Source: Panicum virgatum
Taxonomy: Eukaryota > Streptophyta > Magnoliopsida > Poales > Poaceae
Assembly (NCBI RefSeq): GCF_016808335.1
Contig: NC_053153.1
Location: 30,759,590 to 30,823,589 of the forward strand
DNA: 64,000 bases
Direction: 5' to 3'
The notes below the pieces were generated by a model. It did no database searches. It was given only the letters and a program-made list of their open reading frames with translations, and was not told where the DNA came from. Position numbers and translations under genes: made by a program. How positions within the stretch are numbered: the stretch's first letter is position 1; every line of letters begins with the position of its first letter. Of this stretch, positions 12,081 to 23,360 are shown in pieces.

Positions 12081-12218
12081 CTAAAGTCGCCGGCTTGAAA
12101 ATCCGACAGGCCTTCTCCGCTTTGCCTCTCCCTCACCCCTCCTCTCCCTCCCTCCCTCTTTTTTCTTTTTTTCTGGATTTTTAGCAAGGCAAATGAGGGG
12201 GGAGGGGCAGCCAACACC

Positions 12219-12226
12219 CTTATATA
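12219..12226 (-). promoter_or_regulatory. TATA box of the PMD gene
   Basis: Minus strand TATATAAG, about 140 bp upstream of the proposed 5' UTR donor and downstream of a GC-rich motif cluster. It would place the transcription start near 12190. Confidence 0.6.
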
Positions 12227-12238
12227 AGACCGCCCTCA

Positions 12239-12360
12239 GCCGGGCGGCCGGTTCCAGGGACCTGTCCGTAATTTTGTTTCCTCTTTTTTTTACAGATTAG
12301 CCCCTGCCGCCCGACAGCCGGGCGGCCAGGTCCCGGCCGCCCGGCAGCGGGGCGGCCGGG
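12239..12360. promoter_or_regulatory. Cluster of GCCGGGCGGCC motifs upstream of the PMD TATA box
   Basis: Related GC-rich motifs occur at 12239-12251, 12317-12327, 12335-12345 (inverted) and 12347-12360, with nearly no other GC-rich DNA nearby. Their place just upstream of the TATA box suggests a promoter element. The binding factor is unknown. Confidence 0.4.
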
Positions 12361-13052
12361 GTATATTTCTATAAATTTTCAACTCGAAAATATATTTTTT
12401 GTAAAAAAAAAAGAAATAAAAAATAAAAAAATAAAAAAACCGCTCTGAAGCATCTCTTGTTTGTTGGCCTTCGGCCCATAGGCTAGCCTTCAGTCTAGCT
12501 ACTTTGCTCGCTCTTGTTTATAGTCTTCGGAGCGGGCCATTTTTGTGGGTCTCGGCCCACTAACCAAAGTTCGTTAATCAAAGCAAAATTATACCTTCGG
12601 CAACAACATTCAGTTGAGTAGCTTCACCCTAAGAATAAAATTTATTATGCCTTCAGTCAGACAGATATTTCGGTTAGTCGTTTCTTTTGCATAGCACTTT
12701 TGTTTAACCTGTTCACGCAAAATTTTCTCCTATCTGTGAAGGGTCCAGTAACTGTAGCAATGCAAAATGGCTTCGGTCTTTGCTAGATGGGGAAAAAGCC
12801 GCCATCGAAGCTAACCAGTCTAAACATCTCTGATTTTGCTATTGCTCAACATATATTTCTTTATTATACACACAAGCTGCACGGACTAACCATGCAGAGG
12901 AGAATTTTTGGCTTTGCCTTCGCTGATCATTGGCTTCGGCATTGCATACTCACCAGGCTGATCATTGGCACCGTTTTCTTTGTTGAATTCTTTCAAAGCA
13001 AGAGTTATCTTTAACTCCCTTCGATTTTCAACAAAAAGCAGTTGTCACTAAT
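12361..13052. other. Unassigned AT-rich stretch
   Basis: No gene found. Words such as CTTCGGC, GGCCCA and TTCGGAGC recur, as at 22987-23355, and suggest old transposon DNA. The last five bases (13048-13052, CTAAT) are the left target duplication of the solo LTR that follows. Confidence 0.4.
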
Positions 13053-13357
13053 TGTCGTTGCGGAGAATGGGCGACTACTCAATTACTCGATTGCTCGTTT
13101 GTCGTACGCTTGATCGGATATGGTCTAGCACGCAAAGATGTGGCGGAACCACCCAAAAGACTGGGTCCGGGTGCACTAATCTTCGTTGTTAAGCAACTCT
13201 GACCCAATTCGGCACGCACCGGTAGTTCCTCGAGTGATGCCTCGATAAAAACCATGCTATTCCAGGATGGCACAGACAACACTCACACGAAGGTGAGCTC
13301 AGAGATTACAACACATAACATCTCATACATCATCAGAGTTTGCAGCAGAAAAGGAAA

Positions 13358-13363
13358 TTTATT
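13358..13363 (-). terminator. Polyadenylation signal of the solo LTR
   Basis: Minus strand AATAAA in GGTTTGTAATAAATTTCC, about 140 bp after the LTR ORF stop. The same word at the same distance occurs in the full element (46534-46539). Confidence 0.55.
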
Positions 13364-13500
13364 ACAAACCATGTTCAGAGTAGCAAAGTACTATGGAAGT
13401 CCAAACTGCACCAATTATTCATGTCTCATTATTGCAGCGGAAGAAGTAAATGATGACTAACAAAACGTGTGACGCATCGATAAAGCCTGTACGAAATGCG

Positions 13501-13927
13501 TCACTCAGTGGGAGGGTGGTCAGCACCAGCTGAAGGGCCATCCCACTCAACAGACCAGCCCGGAGGCAAAGTACACTGCCAAGTCAGACCCGCAATCATA
13601 ACTTCGAAGTTAATACCTGAAAACAGTGCATCCGGATATCAAACATAGGAACCTAGGGATCATGCATCTAAGATTTTCGATCAATGCCTAGGAAACATAA
13701 ATGCGCAAATAAATTATTACAACATATACGAATAGTTAGATGAATATAATACGGAAAATAATGGATTATGCACCGGGGCTTGCCTTCTTGGGCACTGTCA
13801 AACTGAGAGTCCTCTGGGGCTTGGCCCAGGTCTTGGTTCAAGTTAGCACAGTTAAGATTAACTTCCGATGCAGCAAGAGGGTCCGATGGAATCAACTCGT
13901 AATAACCATCGGCGAGATTAACCATTT
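13501..13927 (-). CDS. LTR-borne spliced ORF, exons 2 and 3 (solo LTR copy)
   Basis: Exon 2 is 13927-13784, exon 3 13616-13501. The frame opens with ATG 13925 in good context (GAAATGG) right after an ATAG acceptor and runs 85 codons to TGA at 13503-13501. The intron begins GCAAGC after CAAGAAG and ends TTTTCAG, a GC-AG intron in phase 1. The protein has VNLADG near the N terminus, EVNLNC, QDLGQAPE and LPPGWSVEWDGPS near the C terminus. By hand alignment with the Tekay LTR copy about 62 of 85 residues agree and there are no indels in either exon. I recognise no domain. Function unknown. Confidence 0.55.
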
Positions 13928-15444
13928 CTATATGCAATGCAAGATTTCATGGTTATAACATGATAAATGATTTCTTTCCTTCACGATAAAGTTGTAGTCC
14001 AATAAAAAGTTAACTTAGTGATAATCTTTGTGATTTCATTTCCTGGGCAGTCATTTATGGAGTAGTACTTATAGTTAATTTACTTCATGAATGAGTGTGT
14101 GGGGTGTGTTCCATTTTCTAGGATTAAAATATAAGCATGTGTTCACAATTTCATAACAGAAAATATACTGATGATCTGGTGATGAAATTTTTATGTAGAT
14201 CAGATTAGATGGACTAGAATCTACTGTAAAAATTTCAGCATATAACAACAAGGCATTTAAACATGAAAAATCATGCAAACAGATTAACATAGGGACTTCA
14301 CAAATTTGCGCAGAATGATAGGCATGGTTTCTGGTGCTAAAAAATTTACAGCAACATTTTGATATTATCTACTCAGTACTGCAATTTTTCATGATTTATA
14401 AAATTAACAAAACTAACAAGCTAGCAACAAAAATAAATTCCACAGAGAGTTAAGCAAAGGTTATGGATCTCAAAATTTTTCCAGAACCTAGAAGTGGTCA
14501 AAACATGATCGAGAAAAAGTATGAAGCATTATTTCTACCAGATCAATTACTTATGCATTTAACTTTATATGAACTTGCATATTCATTCGAGATTCAAGAT
14601 TATCAGTGCTGCATGTGAAATGTTTACCACAGGAAGTATTCATTCTAACTAAGAACATGTCCAAATATCATGACCAGATATGGACTATCTCCTCCAGAAC
14701 AAAAATAACAACTCTAGACATGATATACCAAGAATGATTTATAACTGTAGTAATACTTAGTAAATGGTGTTCAAACTTTGCAGGCATGATTGCACCACAA
14801 AATAAAAGATCAAGAATTAAATCTAGATTTTTCTAAGCATAGTAATTATATACCATGAATTAAGTTCATCAAATAAGCATTAAACATAATATATAGCAAA
14901 CATGCTCTAAAATTAATCAAACTTATAGATCTACAAGACTTCGGTAACATGTTCATCCAGGAATAATTTCAGAGCTAGAGAATGTTCAAGTTTTCCAGCA
15001 TTAATATATCAAGTTCACTAGTAGATCTAAGAATCTTTGTCATTTAGGCAAGTTAACAGATTCAAACAGATCTCATCTTTTTACCAAAAGCTTATAACTC
15101 TACCAGGATTAACATATCCAAAAATCAAGTCCATCCAGTGAACAAAACTACCAGAACATTTATGAGGTGTTTATTCTATTCTCTTTCATAGATTAAAATG
15201 TGGATAGATTCTGAAGATTTTCATATAACAAAACTTGTAGATTTCATTGCAAGGTTTCCATATCATTTGAGTTTGCATTTTTATGATTTTTTGTGATTTG
15301 TTATGCATTTTTAAAGTTCACTACAGTACTCAGAAAAACTTGCATTTGGCCCCTTAAACGAAAAAGAAAAATTACAACCGGGTCCTTCGCCGGCCTTCTC
15401 CACAGCCGCACCTTGCCGGTGGTGTTCTGCTAGGCAGGGCTTAC

Positions 15445-15630
15445 CGGTGCTGCGACTGGGAGGCACGTGCGGTAGAGGAGTTCGAGAGCTACCTTCCAGT
15501 ACCGGTGTTCGAGGCTGGGGTGACTGGAATCGAGTTCGCCGCCGTGAATGGCGGCGGTGGCGTTCGGGTCGCCAGCGTTGTGGGCGAAGGAAGGCTCGGG
15601 GTGGTCGAACGTCGAGCGCACAAGCACCAT
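15445..15630 (-). CDS. LTR-borne ORF, conserved exon 1 segment (solo LTR copy)
   Basis: 62 codons from the first ATG after the TATA box to a strong splice donor CACCG/GTAAGC. The segment LVR..F.HPEPSFA..AG.PN aligns with 43455-43640 in the Tekay element, many differences being in third codon positions, and the LPVAAP just before the donor is shared. The donor leaves phase 0, whereas exon 2 needs phase 1, so either an exon is missing from my model or exon 1 is a separate upstream ORF. No known domain recognised. Confidence 0.4.
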
Positions 15631-15933
15631 GAGGGCTTGAGGAAGCTGTTGGGGGTAGATCTCGTGCTCGATTGTCACCGGAATCGGTCGGTCCACGGCG
15701 AGCCGGGGGACTCACCGGCGGCGGCGCGATTGGGCAGCGGCGCGTGGGTGGCTTTGGGTGGATTTTTGGGAGTGCGTGAGCTTTACTGGAGCTAGGAGAG
15801 GCTGCTGTGAGGTTGGGTGGGGGAATGTGGGTCGGGAGTGGCCTGTCCGTGCGAGCTCGAGCTCGCCGGCGATGGCGGACGGCAGAGAAAGGGGGAAAAG
15901 AAGGGGGTCGCGCGACTGCAGGGGCTCTGGTCC

Positions 15934-15941
15934 TATTTATA
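15934..15941 (-). promoter_or_regulatory. TATA box of the solo Tekay-type LTR
   Basis: Minus strand TATAAATA in the context GCCTATAAATAGGACC, the best core promoter match in this LTR. Transcription would start near 15905. The first ATG downstream is 15630-15628, which opens the conserved exon 1 frame. Confidence 0.65.
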
Positions 15942-17096
15942 GGCTAGAGGGCTTGGAGGCGAAGCAAATGAGCTCTGGGGGAGGTCGGACTGGGCTAGAG
16001 GCGCTCGGCGGTGAGGTGGCGGCCGGAGGAGCGGCGCTGCGCATGGCGGGGTGGCGTGTCAAGCGCCCAAGTGTCCAGGGACACGTGTGTGCGGGAGGAG
16101 AGGCCAAGGGGCAGTCCAGGTGTCCCTGGCGGGCTCTCCTGGGTCCAGTTGGCCGTGGACGCGCCATGGACGAGGTCCACCGGCGGCGTACGGGCGGGCG
16201 GCGGCGAAACAGAGAAGGAGATGGAGGTAGGGACCGTTCTGTAAACTAAATTATCTCTACCTTCCTGGGCTCAAATGAAAAAAGTGTTGAATACTAAACT
16301 TGTGTAACTTTTCAAGATCTAGAACTTTTGTTTTAGGCAAAATTTTATTTGAAATCCACATTTTGAACTAATTCGTAATTCCAAACTTGCAATAAAGGGC
16401 TTTGATTTTTATTTGATTTTTAATTAGATTTGGCTGAAACTTGAATTAAGCACATGTCATTTAAGGTACTAGCTGCATCCCAAACTTATTTTTGTGCATA
16501 TTTTTAAACAGGATTTGAGTATGTTCTAAACATCTTTGCTCTCACATTCAATGTTCCAAATGTGTAGTTTGAATTGTATTTGACCTTTTCTTTCTGAATT
16601 AAATTTCCAAAACCCCTTCTATGATTTATTTGAGTTAAATGGATTGGCTTTTAGTGCACAGACACCGGAGGTGTCACAAAAGACTCGAGGATTTAGACTG
16701 GTTCAGGCCAAAAATGCCCTACGTCCAGTTTGGGGGGTGGTGTTCTTGCTCTATTCCTCTCGAGCCCGGGTGCTCAAAGTTCAGAGGGGAGCTTACAAGC
16801 CTTTCAAGAAGTGTGCTATCTGGGTGTCGAATCTCTAGGAGTCCAACCCTTTCCTATGTGAGGGGTTTTTCCTTTTATATTCCAAGGTGGGGCCCCGTAT
16901 TTACATATATCTATCACGATGTCTTGGTTCTGCCTGGGAGTTCTTTATCTTCATCGGTCGTCGGGGCCCACTCGGTCGGTCGGGAGTGGAGAGACTTGAG
17001 CCTGGCTGGTTTTCTTGGGCGACGGGTTGTCTAGGTGCTGTCCCGTCCTTGGTCAGTCGGGATGACCTCGCCGCTCGGGAGGTCACTTGGGGGTCG

Positions 17097-17677
17097 TGAT
17101 GTAGACGCGGCCTGATCCTCCGAGAGGTAGGGTAAATTCGATTGATGAAGAACGTGACATTGGTGATCCGACTTCTAATCAGACACGAATTCGAATCCTG
17201 CAACCGTTACACCACTACTCCGTTGGTTATCAACAAAGCACAACTTGATTGACCTCGCCAAAAAGGCTTTTCCTGCAAGCGAATCGAAGAACACAAGCAA
17301 GAAGAAGTAAACACACAATCTGATAATTGCAGATATGAATTAAGCGAATCACAGGAGGGGTTCAAGCACTCGAATTGAAAGGACTAATCGACACAGTCGA
17401 GGAGAGCAAGAACAGGGGCCTTGGATCAATGTATAAGGACTTGTCGCCACAGATACAACGATGCAATCTCTGTTTCTCGAAGGAAAACACAAGAACTAAA
17501 CAAAACCCAAGTCTAAGCAGCAGCGGCTACAGAGTTTATGGAAGAACCAGGGCGACCTAGGGTTGGGGGCAACCAGGGGGGCTCCCACAACATGGGCTTA
17601 AGGCCCGACATGATACACGGCCCATTGGCCCAAAACAGGTGGCGCAGCACCTTTCCAGATTCTGGACGTCGACTTGC
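17097..17677 (-). repeat. 3' LTR fragment of the gag-only element
   Basis: Matches 20073-20635 closely (starts TGATGTAGACGCGG, contains GAGGTAGGGTAAATTCGATTG). It ends at 17677, where the sequence switches to gag in reverse. Confidence 0.8.
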
Positions 17678-18781
17678 TTGTCCCATTCATGACATGTCCC
17701 ATTCCCTTGCAGCAGTGGCACACGATGTTTGCAGATCTACTTGAAGAACCCTTTTCCAAAGTAGTATGCTTCTTGTGTTGTTGGGTCTGCACAGTAGACA
17801 CATTGCTTACCTCAGAAGCGGGCACAAGAGCTGGTGGTGTTGCTGGTGGCTTAGCAACAGGCACCTTGGGCTTCTCAATGTCGGAACGCTGCTGAAACGA
17901 TCTCCCAGTGTTGGACCTGAAAGAAAGTTGGTTTTGGTGGCATCCCTGTACTTCTCGTTCTGCCTTAAGAGCAAGAAGATACAATTAGAAAAAACAAGTC
18001 CATTCTTTGTAATCGTGAATGTTCTGTATATCACGGTTTAAACCACCAAAGAATCTAGCACATTTTCATCATCATCCGCACGAATACCACAACATGCTAG
18101 ACAAATAAGCAATTCCTGATAATATTCTTCCACTCCCTTATCACCTTGTTTTAAAGTTTGCAATTTTAAACGTAAATCACATTGGTAATAAGGAGGAACA
18201 AAACGAGACTTGATGCGCTGTTTTAAAACAGGCCAAGTTTGAGGCACGGCAGCAGCATTACTAGCATTGCAAAGATCATTCCACCAAAATAGAGAAAAGC
18301 TAGTAAATTCACTAGTAGCAAGTCTAACTCTATGCTCAGTAGGAACTAAATGAGAATTAAATTTTTTTTCAACACCAAGTTCCCAATCTAAATAAGCCTC
18401 AGGATCAGCAGTGCCGGCAAAAGGAATCATGGTAAATTTGGCTTTAGCAAAAGGATCATTATTACCACGATTTTGATTACCTCCCATACCTTGACGACTG
18501 CGCCGAAGACGGTCCGCAGCACGAGCATCAGCATCAAGGTCGGCATCCTCATCATCGTTGTCGTCATCCCCATAAGGTTGGCGTCGGTGTCGCAGTGGAG
18601 GGGGACGTTGTTCAACATGTTCAACTCGGGTGACCAGGCCGTTGATAGTGCGCATTAGCTCATCAAACTTTCCGTCGATGTAGGTGCACTGGTCATCAAC
18701 AAATCCGTAGGTGGCTCTCCTCCTGTCCCTGACATGGTTAACAGATAGCAAAAGACAACACCAAGGTATTATCCCTATCAA
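17678..18781 (-). pseudogene. Truncated Ty3/Gypsy gag
   Basis: The main frame 18781-18038 holds a typical retrotrans_gag region (KFTMIPFAGTADPEAYLDWE, FWWNDLCN, LKQRIKSRFVPPYY, LQTLKQGDKGVEEYYQELL). Near 18045 the frame shifts, a TAA follows, and the reading continues through an AEREVQG segment to an incomplete knuckle CHCCKGMGHV, where the deletion joins the LTR. An aspartate-rich stretch DDDNDDEDADLDADARAADR follows the N-terminal part. Not functional. Confidence 0.8.
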
Positions 18782-20060
18782 CTAAAAGGTACTGGGTGGT
18801 GGTGACAGTGGAGTGCAAAATCTCAAATGGCTTACCACAGTCTTGCAAGTGTTCTTACCAAAGCCAAACAGGATGGTACAATCTGTTGTCGAGCTGGGTG
18901 TAATAGGTGCAAGATGAACCTGTGCTGATCAGAAGAATATGTGTAGCTTGGACAGGCACAATATGGTAGCAAGGGATTAGCAATAAACGCAATAGAGTAG
19001 CAAAGTTCAATAAGTATCCAAGGCACAAGTCACAATTGCTAGTTAAGATATGTTCCTAGGCATAGCACAACAAGTTAGAACAAAGAACGATGGATAAAGC
19101 TCAAAGAACAAGCAAAACAACACTTGCGCGATTGTTTTTAATCTTTTTGCCGATTTCCTCCCGGACTAGTAGGGAGCAAGAAATTTTATTTTCTCAACTA
19201 TTTTTTTATATTTTTCTCTGAACAAGGATCACATGAGATGGAACCACAAAAATTTTCACCTTAAACAGAGGTGGGATGTGGCCTACATAAAATCAGGAAC
19301 ATTTCTTGAAAATCGGAAAACAACTTCGGAGCCTCAAAACTCTATGTTTGTTAATTTTTTTGGAATTTCTGAGATCGGCCCCAAGTGGCTCCATTTTATC
19401 ATATGTGCAAAATTTTGTCACCTTTTTTCTGTAAAAAACTGAGCAAAAACGGAGCACCGAGCGAAAAGTTATGCCCGTTTTACCGAAGGTAACTCAAGTT
19501 ATGGTTTTGGGAGTGCACAACTTGGCAGATCAGGTGACGGCGGCTAGGGCAAAGCTTCCCTATTCTCCAACACAGAACCATGGCTGAGCAAAGCTTCTCA
19601 GCAAGTGAACAACCTAGGGCAAAGCGTCCCTGGTGTATGCGGCAAGGATATCGCCAGATGAAATCAAGAAGGGCTGCGATGCAAGGCGAAAACACAAGGC
19701 GGCTTGCAACCTATCTAGGACTTGCGCGGCGAGAGTTCACACAAGGCGGCTAGCGAGGGAAAGTCAAGTAACATGAGAGCTCCGACTTGTTGTTTGGGTA
19801 AAGGTGGATGGGACGGCGGCGAAAACAAAAACGGCGACGGGCGGTTGACTACGACTACGAACACACTAAACCAGCAACAAGACTCAACCACGGACACGAA
19901 CTCAACTAAGCAAAACTGAAACGAAAATTGCAAAGGCTAAAATAGGTTATAGTATAGCGGAAAGTGTAAATTTTTTTTGGGATTTTTGTGGACTGTAGGT
20001 AAAGGAACAAGATGAATCTAAAGGGGAAACACGAAATTATACCTCACAGTAAACCTGAAT
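18782..20060 (-). other. Leader of the gag-only element
   Basis: Non-coding sequence between the PBS and gag on the minus strand. No ORF with recognisable motifs. Confidence 0.5.
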
Positions 20061-20070
20061 CCTGATACCA
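20061..20070 (-). other. Primer binding site of the gag-only element
   Basis: Minus strand TGGTATCAGG follows the LTR end CTACATCA by two bases. It fits initiator methionine tRNA priming over ten bases or so. Confidence 0.65.
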
Positions 20071-20072
20071 CT

Positions 20073-20640
20073 TGATGTAGACGCGGCCCGATCTTCCGAG
20101 AGGTAGGGTAAATTCGATTGATGGAGTACGTGATGTTGGTGATCCGACTTCTAATCAGACACGAATTCGAAGCCTGCAACCGTTACACCACCGCTTCGTT
20201 GGTTATCAACCAAGCACAGCTTGATTGACCTCGCCAAGAAGGCTTTTCCTGCAAACGAATCGAAGAACACAAGCAAGAAGATGTAAACACGCAATCTGAT
20301 AAGAAAGAAGGCTTCAAGCACTTAAATCGAAAGGACTAATCGACACAATCGAGGAGAGCAAGAACAGGGGCCTTGGATCAATGTATAAGGACTTGTCGCC
20401 ACAGATACAACGATGCAATCTCTGTTTCTCGAAGGAAAACACAAGAACTAAACAAAACCCAAGTCTAAACGGCGGTGACTATAGAGTTTATGGAAGAACC
20501 AGAGCGACCTAGGGTTGGGAGCGACCGGGGGGGGGGGTGCCCACAACATGGGCTTAAGGCCCGACACGATACACGGGCCATTGGCCCAAAAGAGGTGGCG
20601 CATCACCTTTCCAGATTCTGGACGTCGACTTGTTTTGTGA
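20073..20640 (-). repeat. 5' LTR of the gag-only element (minimum extent)
   Basis: Begins TGATGTAGACGCGG on the plus strand beside the PBS and pairs with 17097-17677. Sequence to about 21023 is likely the rest of this LTR, with a TATATAAATA word near 20718, but I found no partner to set its end. Confidence 0.65.
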
Positions 20641-21028
20641 ATTGCTGTCGACTCCAAAATGCTATGGACCTGAATCTGGTGGCGTTGGAAAGTTTATGAA
20701 ATTATCTTTCCAACTATATAAATATCTCCTCAAACGGACTCCATATGTGGCCGTGGCGTCGGTTTTTGTGCAGACTCTTTCTGAAATCCGAGAAGGAAAC
20801 GAAGTTCAAGTTGAAGACGATTCGGACTTCAACGTGTACGTATCCGATGCAGCGATGTCCTCATCAGGTCACCTCCTATCCTATCCGCCTGTATCTATGC
20901 CTCTTATCCACAGTGTTAGCGCACATCCTCCCCTGCATAGCTTCTGCTTGAAGGACAGCACACCCGGTCGAGGGGTGCCCTGCCATAGTCAGGCGGTGCC
21001 GTCCGGTCACACCCTCTGGCATAATGGA

Positions 21029-22541
21029 TGTTGACAGTCGTTAATTGTGAAATATGACTGTCAACTATACTCATAGAAGAAGGAAAACCATACCTCTTCC
21101 TCGCATATTTGTATCACTAACCTAGCTCCACAGTTGTTTTCGAAGATTGATGTTTTCAAGAGCACAAGTCCGGAATAAGAAGAAAACACGAAGAATACAC
21201 AGACAAAGTCGCAGAAGATCGCGTCCTGCGTAACACATGCAAAAGAGGCCCACCTGATAGACCAAACCGACCAAGGAAGCCCCGACACCGACGTACCAAC
21301 CTTAGGGCCCACCAGTCAGTCACCCAGAGGAAGGCGGTGGCCAGAACTGCCAAAGGGGGGTCGGCCAAACCTAGGGTTCGGCCGAACCTGCCCTGGCGCC
21401 CGTCCAGGTGCATTTTGGCGGGAAGCTTCCTCTGATCCTCCTGAAGTCGGTGGCTGATGTTTCCATACAAAGAGTTGGCGGGAATCGACCTCTCAAGCTA
21501 TAAAAGGGGCCTCTCCTCTCTCACACTACACACACCACTTGAAGGCGTCTCTCTCACACTCTCTTGTGACTTGTACTCCTTAGGGTAGTGGAGCTAGGAT
21601 AGTACTTCATCTTCTTAGCGGATCCAGTCGTCCTCGGGGTCGGCGAGCAATCCTCGGCCTCTGGTATGGCTTTGTATTCCGACTTTCGTTATGCTATTCA
21701 TACTGAGTTCATTCTTGATTATCTTGCTATGTTCTTAGCATGCTTAGCCTTGATATGTGCTTTATCAAGTTATACTAGTTGCTTGATTAGACCAGATGAT
21801 TTGGGTAAGGATATTGGTTCGTTGTGCTTTCAGACTTGCCTTAGCATCTTACCCGGGGGTGCTGAGGTAGTGACCTCATATGCGAGCATGGTGCCTGGGT
21901 ATGCGGGATCCCTCGGATATGACGGTGCTCCTTGGTTTGACTAGGGTAGACCGCAGGTGGTGACAGCCATGTCGGTCCGCCGGGAAGCTGCTTCTCGGTT
22001 AGCGTACTCCCCGGTGTTCGGGTATCGTGTAGGAGTTCATGCAAAGATGAAACGGGACTGGATGTTCTCCAGTGCGGGTCATTCTCCCCTATGTCCCTAA
22101 TTTCCTGGCACCTGCAGCTCTAAGCATGTGGCTAACACAACTTATCTGCTAACATGCATAGTATACTAGGATCTGTGCCTATGCTCCCGCTAACCTTAGG
22201 TGTGCTTGTTTATTCTTTATTCATGAGAGTTGGCTATTCTGTGCGTGTCACATTACTCCTAATTATCCTTTATTTATCACTTACCCCTGCATAATCAGTA
22301 GTCTGCACCTTATTTCATAAATTCATGGTTATGGAACTAGTAAATATCTTTACACAACCTCGCCAACCCTTGGGAAAATATAAATAATGATACTCTGAAT
22401 ACTTCCGGGTGAAATGCTACAACGGTATATCCGTGCGCTTGCGGATCTTTCTGTAAACGTTAAGACATACCAACATGGCATTTCTGGTGTCGTTGCTAGG
22501 GACACCCCCATTCCTAGTGATTGCGCTAAGAAATGTCAACA
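21029..22541 (+). mobile_element. Solo LTR with TGTTGACA/TGTCAACA ends
   Basis: 1,513 bp. It starts TGTTGACA and ends TGTCAACA, has a TATA box TATAAAAG at 21499-21506 and the words CGGTATATCCGTGCGCTTGCGGATC near the 3' end, as in Athila-like grass LTRs. Flanks are ATGGA (21024-21028) and ATAGA (22542-22546), a target duplication with one mismatch. A perfect 10-bp inverted repeat GTTGACAGTC/GACTGTCAAC lies at its 5' end. No ORF of note. Confidence 0.65.
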
Positions 22542-22986
22542 ATAGAGTAGTGTGCAGGGGAAGCCATCATTACGGCGTGGGAGGCGGTGCTCGTTGACGC
22601 CTCTCCCATTGCGTCGTGGGGCCAGCACGGCCGGCACTGTTCCCTTGTCAGGGGGCCCTGTAGGCCACGTTCGCGCAGTGTGAGGAGAGGAGTGGGCGTC
22701 ATGGAGCTTGTACGGGAACTAGCTTGATCGGCACGCCCGTCGTACGGGGCGGCAGTCTTGGAGCACACGACCCGGGTCGCTCGGTATGGCGCTGACCCCG
22801 GGCGTTCGGTCGGGAGGCCTCCGTGTGTCCCCTGAGGCCGGCTATTGGCTGTGTTGGGTCCCGGAGGAAGGTGGTTGCCTGCACTAGTTAGTAGGTCGCG
22901 CTGCGTTCAGCCCAATGGGCTTGTCGGGCTGATACTGTATGAGTCGGGCCCGTTAGGGATCTTGGACTTACACCCCCATCACTAAT

Positions 22987-23355
22987 AGTGCTACTTCGTT
23001 GGAGCTGTACTTATGAACGTTGCATCCCCTTTAGATCATTGCATTGGGCTTTGAAATTATTGTCATCTTTATAATGGGGCTTCGGTTAAATTTATATATA
23101 TTTCTCTTGGAGAATAGGAATATTGAATAGATGTCTGCACCAGACTCTTCACCAAGGCCATTGGTTTTCACCCAAAAAAAATTATATATGGGGCTTCGGT
23201 TATCCGAGTTTGATGCAAGATTCTCCTTCGGGCTATTGGTTTTCACACCCGAAGCGAATAACACTCTATATGGAGCTTTGACAATTATGTTTTATGCAAG
23301 ATACTCCTTCGGGTTATTGGTCTTCACCCCGAAGCAAATACGGTTATATATGGAA
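22987..23355. repeat. Degenerate ~80-bp tandem repeat with CCGAAG words
   Basis: Three diverged units start near 23157, 23229 and 23313, each with an ATTGGTTTTCAC-type start and ending in a CTCCTTCGGG word. No gene. It is the older DNA into which the Tat element inserted; the target ATGAC is at 23356-23360. Confidence 0.5.
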
Positions 23356-23360
23356 ATGAC

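Larger units (their letters stand above)
13139..16678 (-). mobile_element. Solo LTR of Tekay type (TSD AAAGA)
   Basis: 3,540 bp. On the minus strand it starts TGTGACACCTCC and ends GGTTCCGCCACA, like the LTRs of the full element at 42366-58643, but is strongly diverged and lacks about 780 bp corresponding to 45480-46265. AAAGA flanks both ends (13134-13138 and 16679-16683), so this is a clean insertion reduced by LTR-LTR recombination. It has its own TATA box (15934-15941), the conserved ORF segments and an AATAAA (13358-13363). Confidence 0.9.
17097..20640 (-). mobile_element. Internally deleted Ty3/Gypsy element with gag only
   Basis: Minus-strand element: 5' LTR at 20073 and beyond, PBS, leader, broken gag, then directly a truncated 3' LTR (17097-17677). 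The gag frame is cut in the zinc knuckle and fused to LTR sequence, so all of pol and the start of the 3' LTR were lost in one deletion. The right end of the 5' LTR is not certain; clear pairing with the other LTR stops at about 20630 only because the other copy is truncated there. It may reach 21023 or beyond the nested solo LTR. Confidence 0.7.
13053..22981 (+). mobile_element. Outer solo LTR split by nested insertions (TSD CTAAT)
   Basis: Pieces at 13053-13138, 16684-17096 and about 22557-22981 read as one LTR: it starts TGTCGTTGCGG, contains ACTGGTTCAGGCC and CCCTACGTCCAGT (typical of a grass Gypsy LTR family), and ends CCCCCATCA. Both ends are flanked by CTAAT (13048-13052 and 22982-22986), which supports the reconstruction. 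Without the insertions it would be about 0.9 kb. The inserted elements are listed separately. Confidence 0.7.

Noticed and set aside
21029..21066. MITE suggested by the inverted repeat GTTGACAGTC/GACTGTCAAC
   Set aside because: TGTTGACA and TGTCAACA at 21029 and 22541 with near-matching flanks fit a solo LTR better; the hairpin is at its 5' end.
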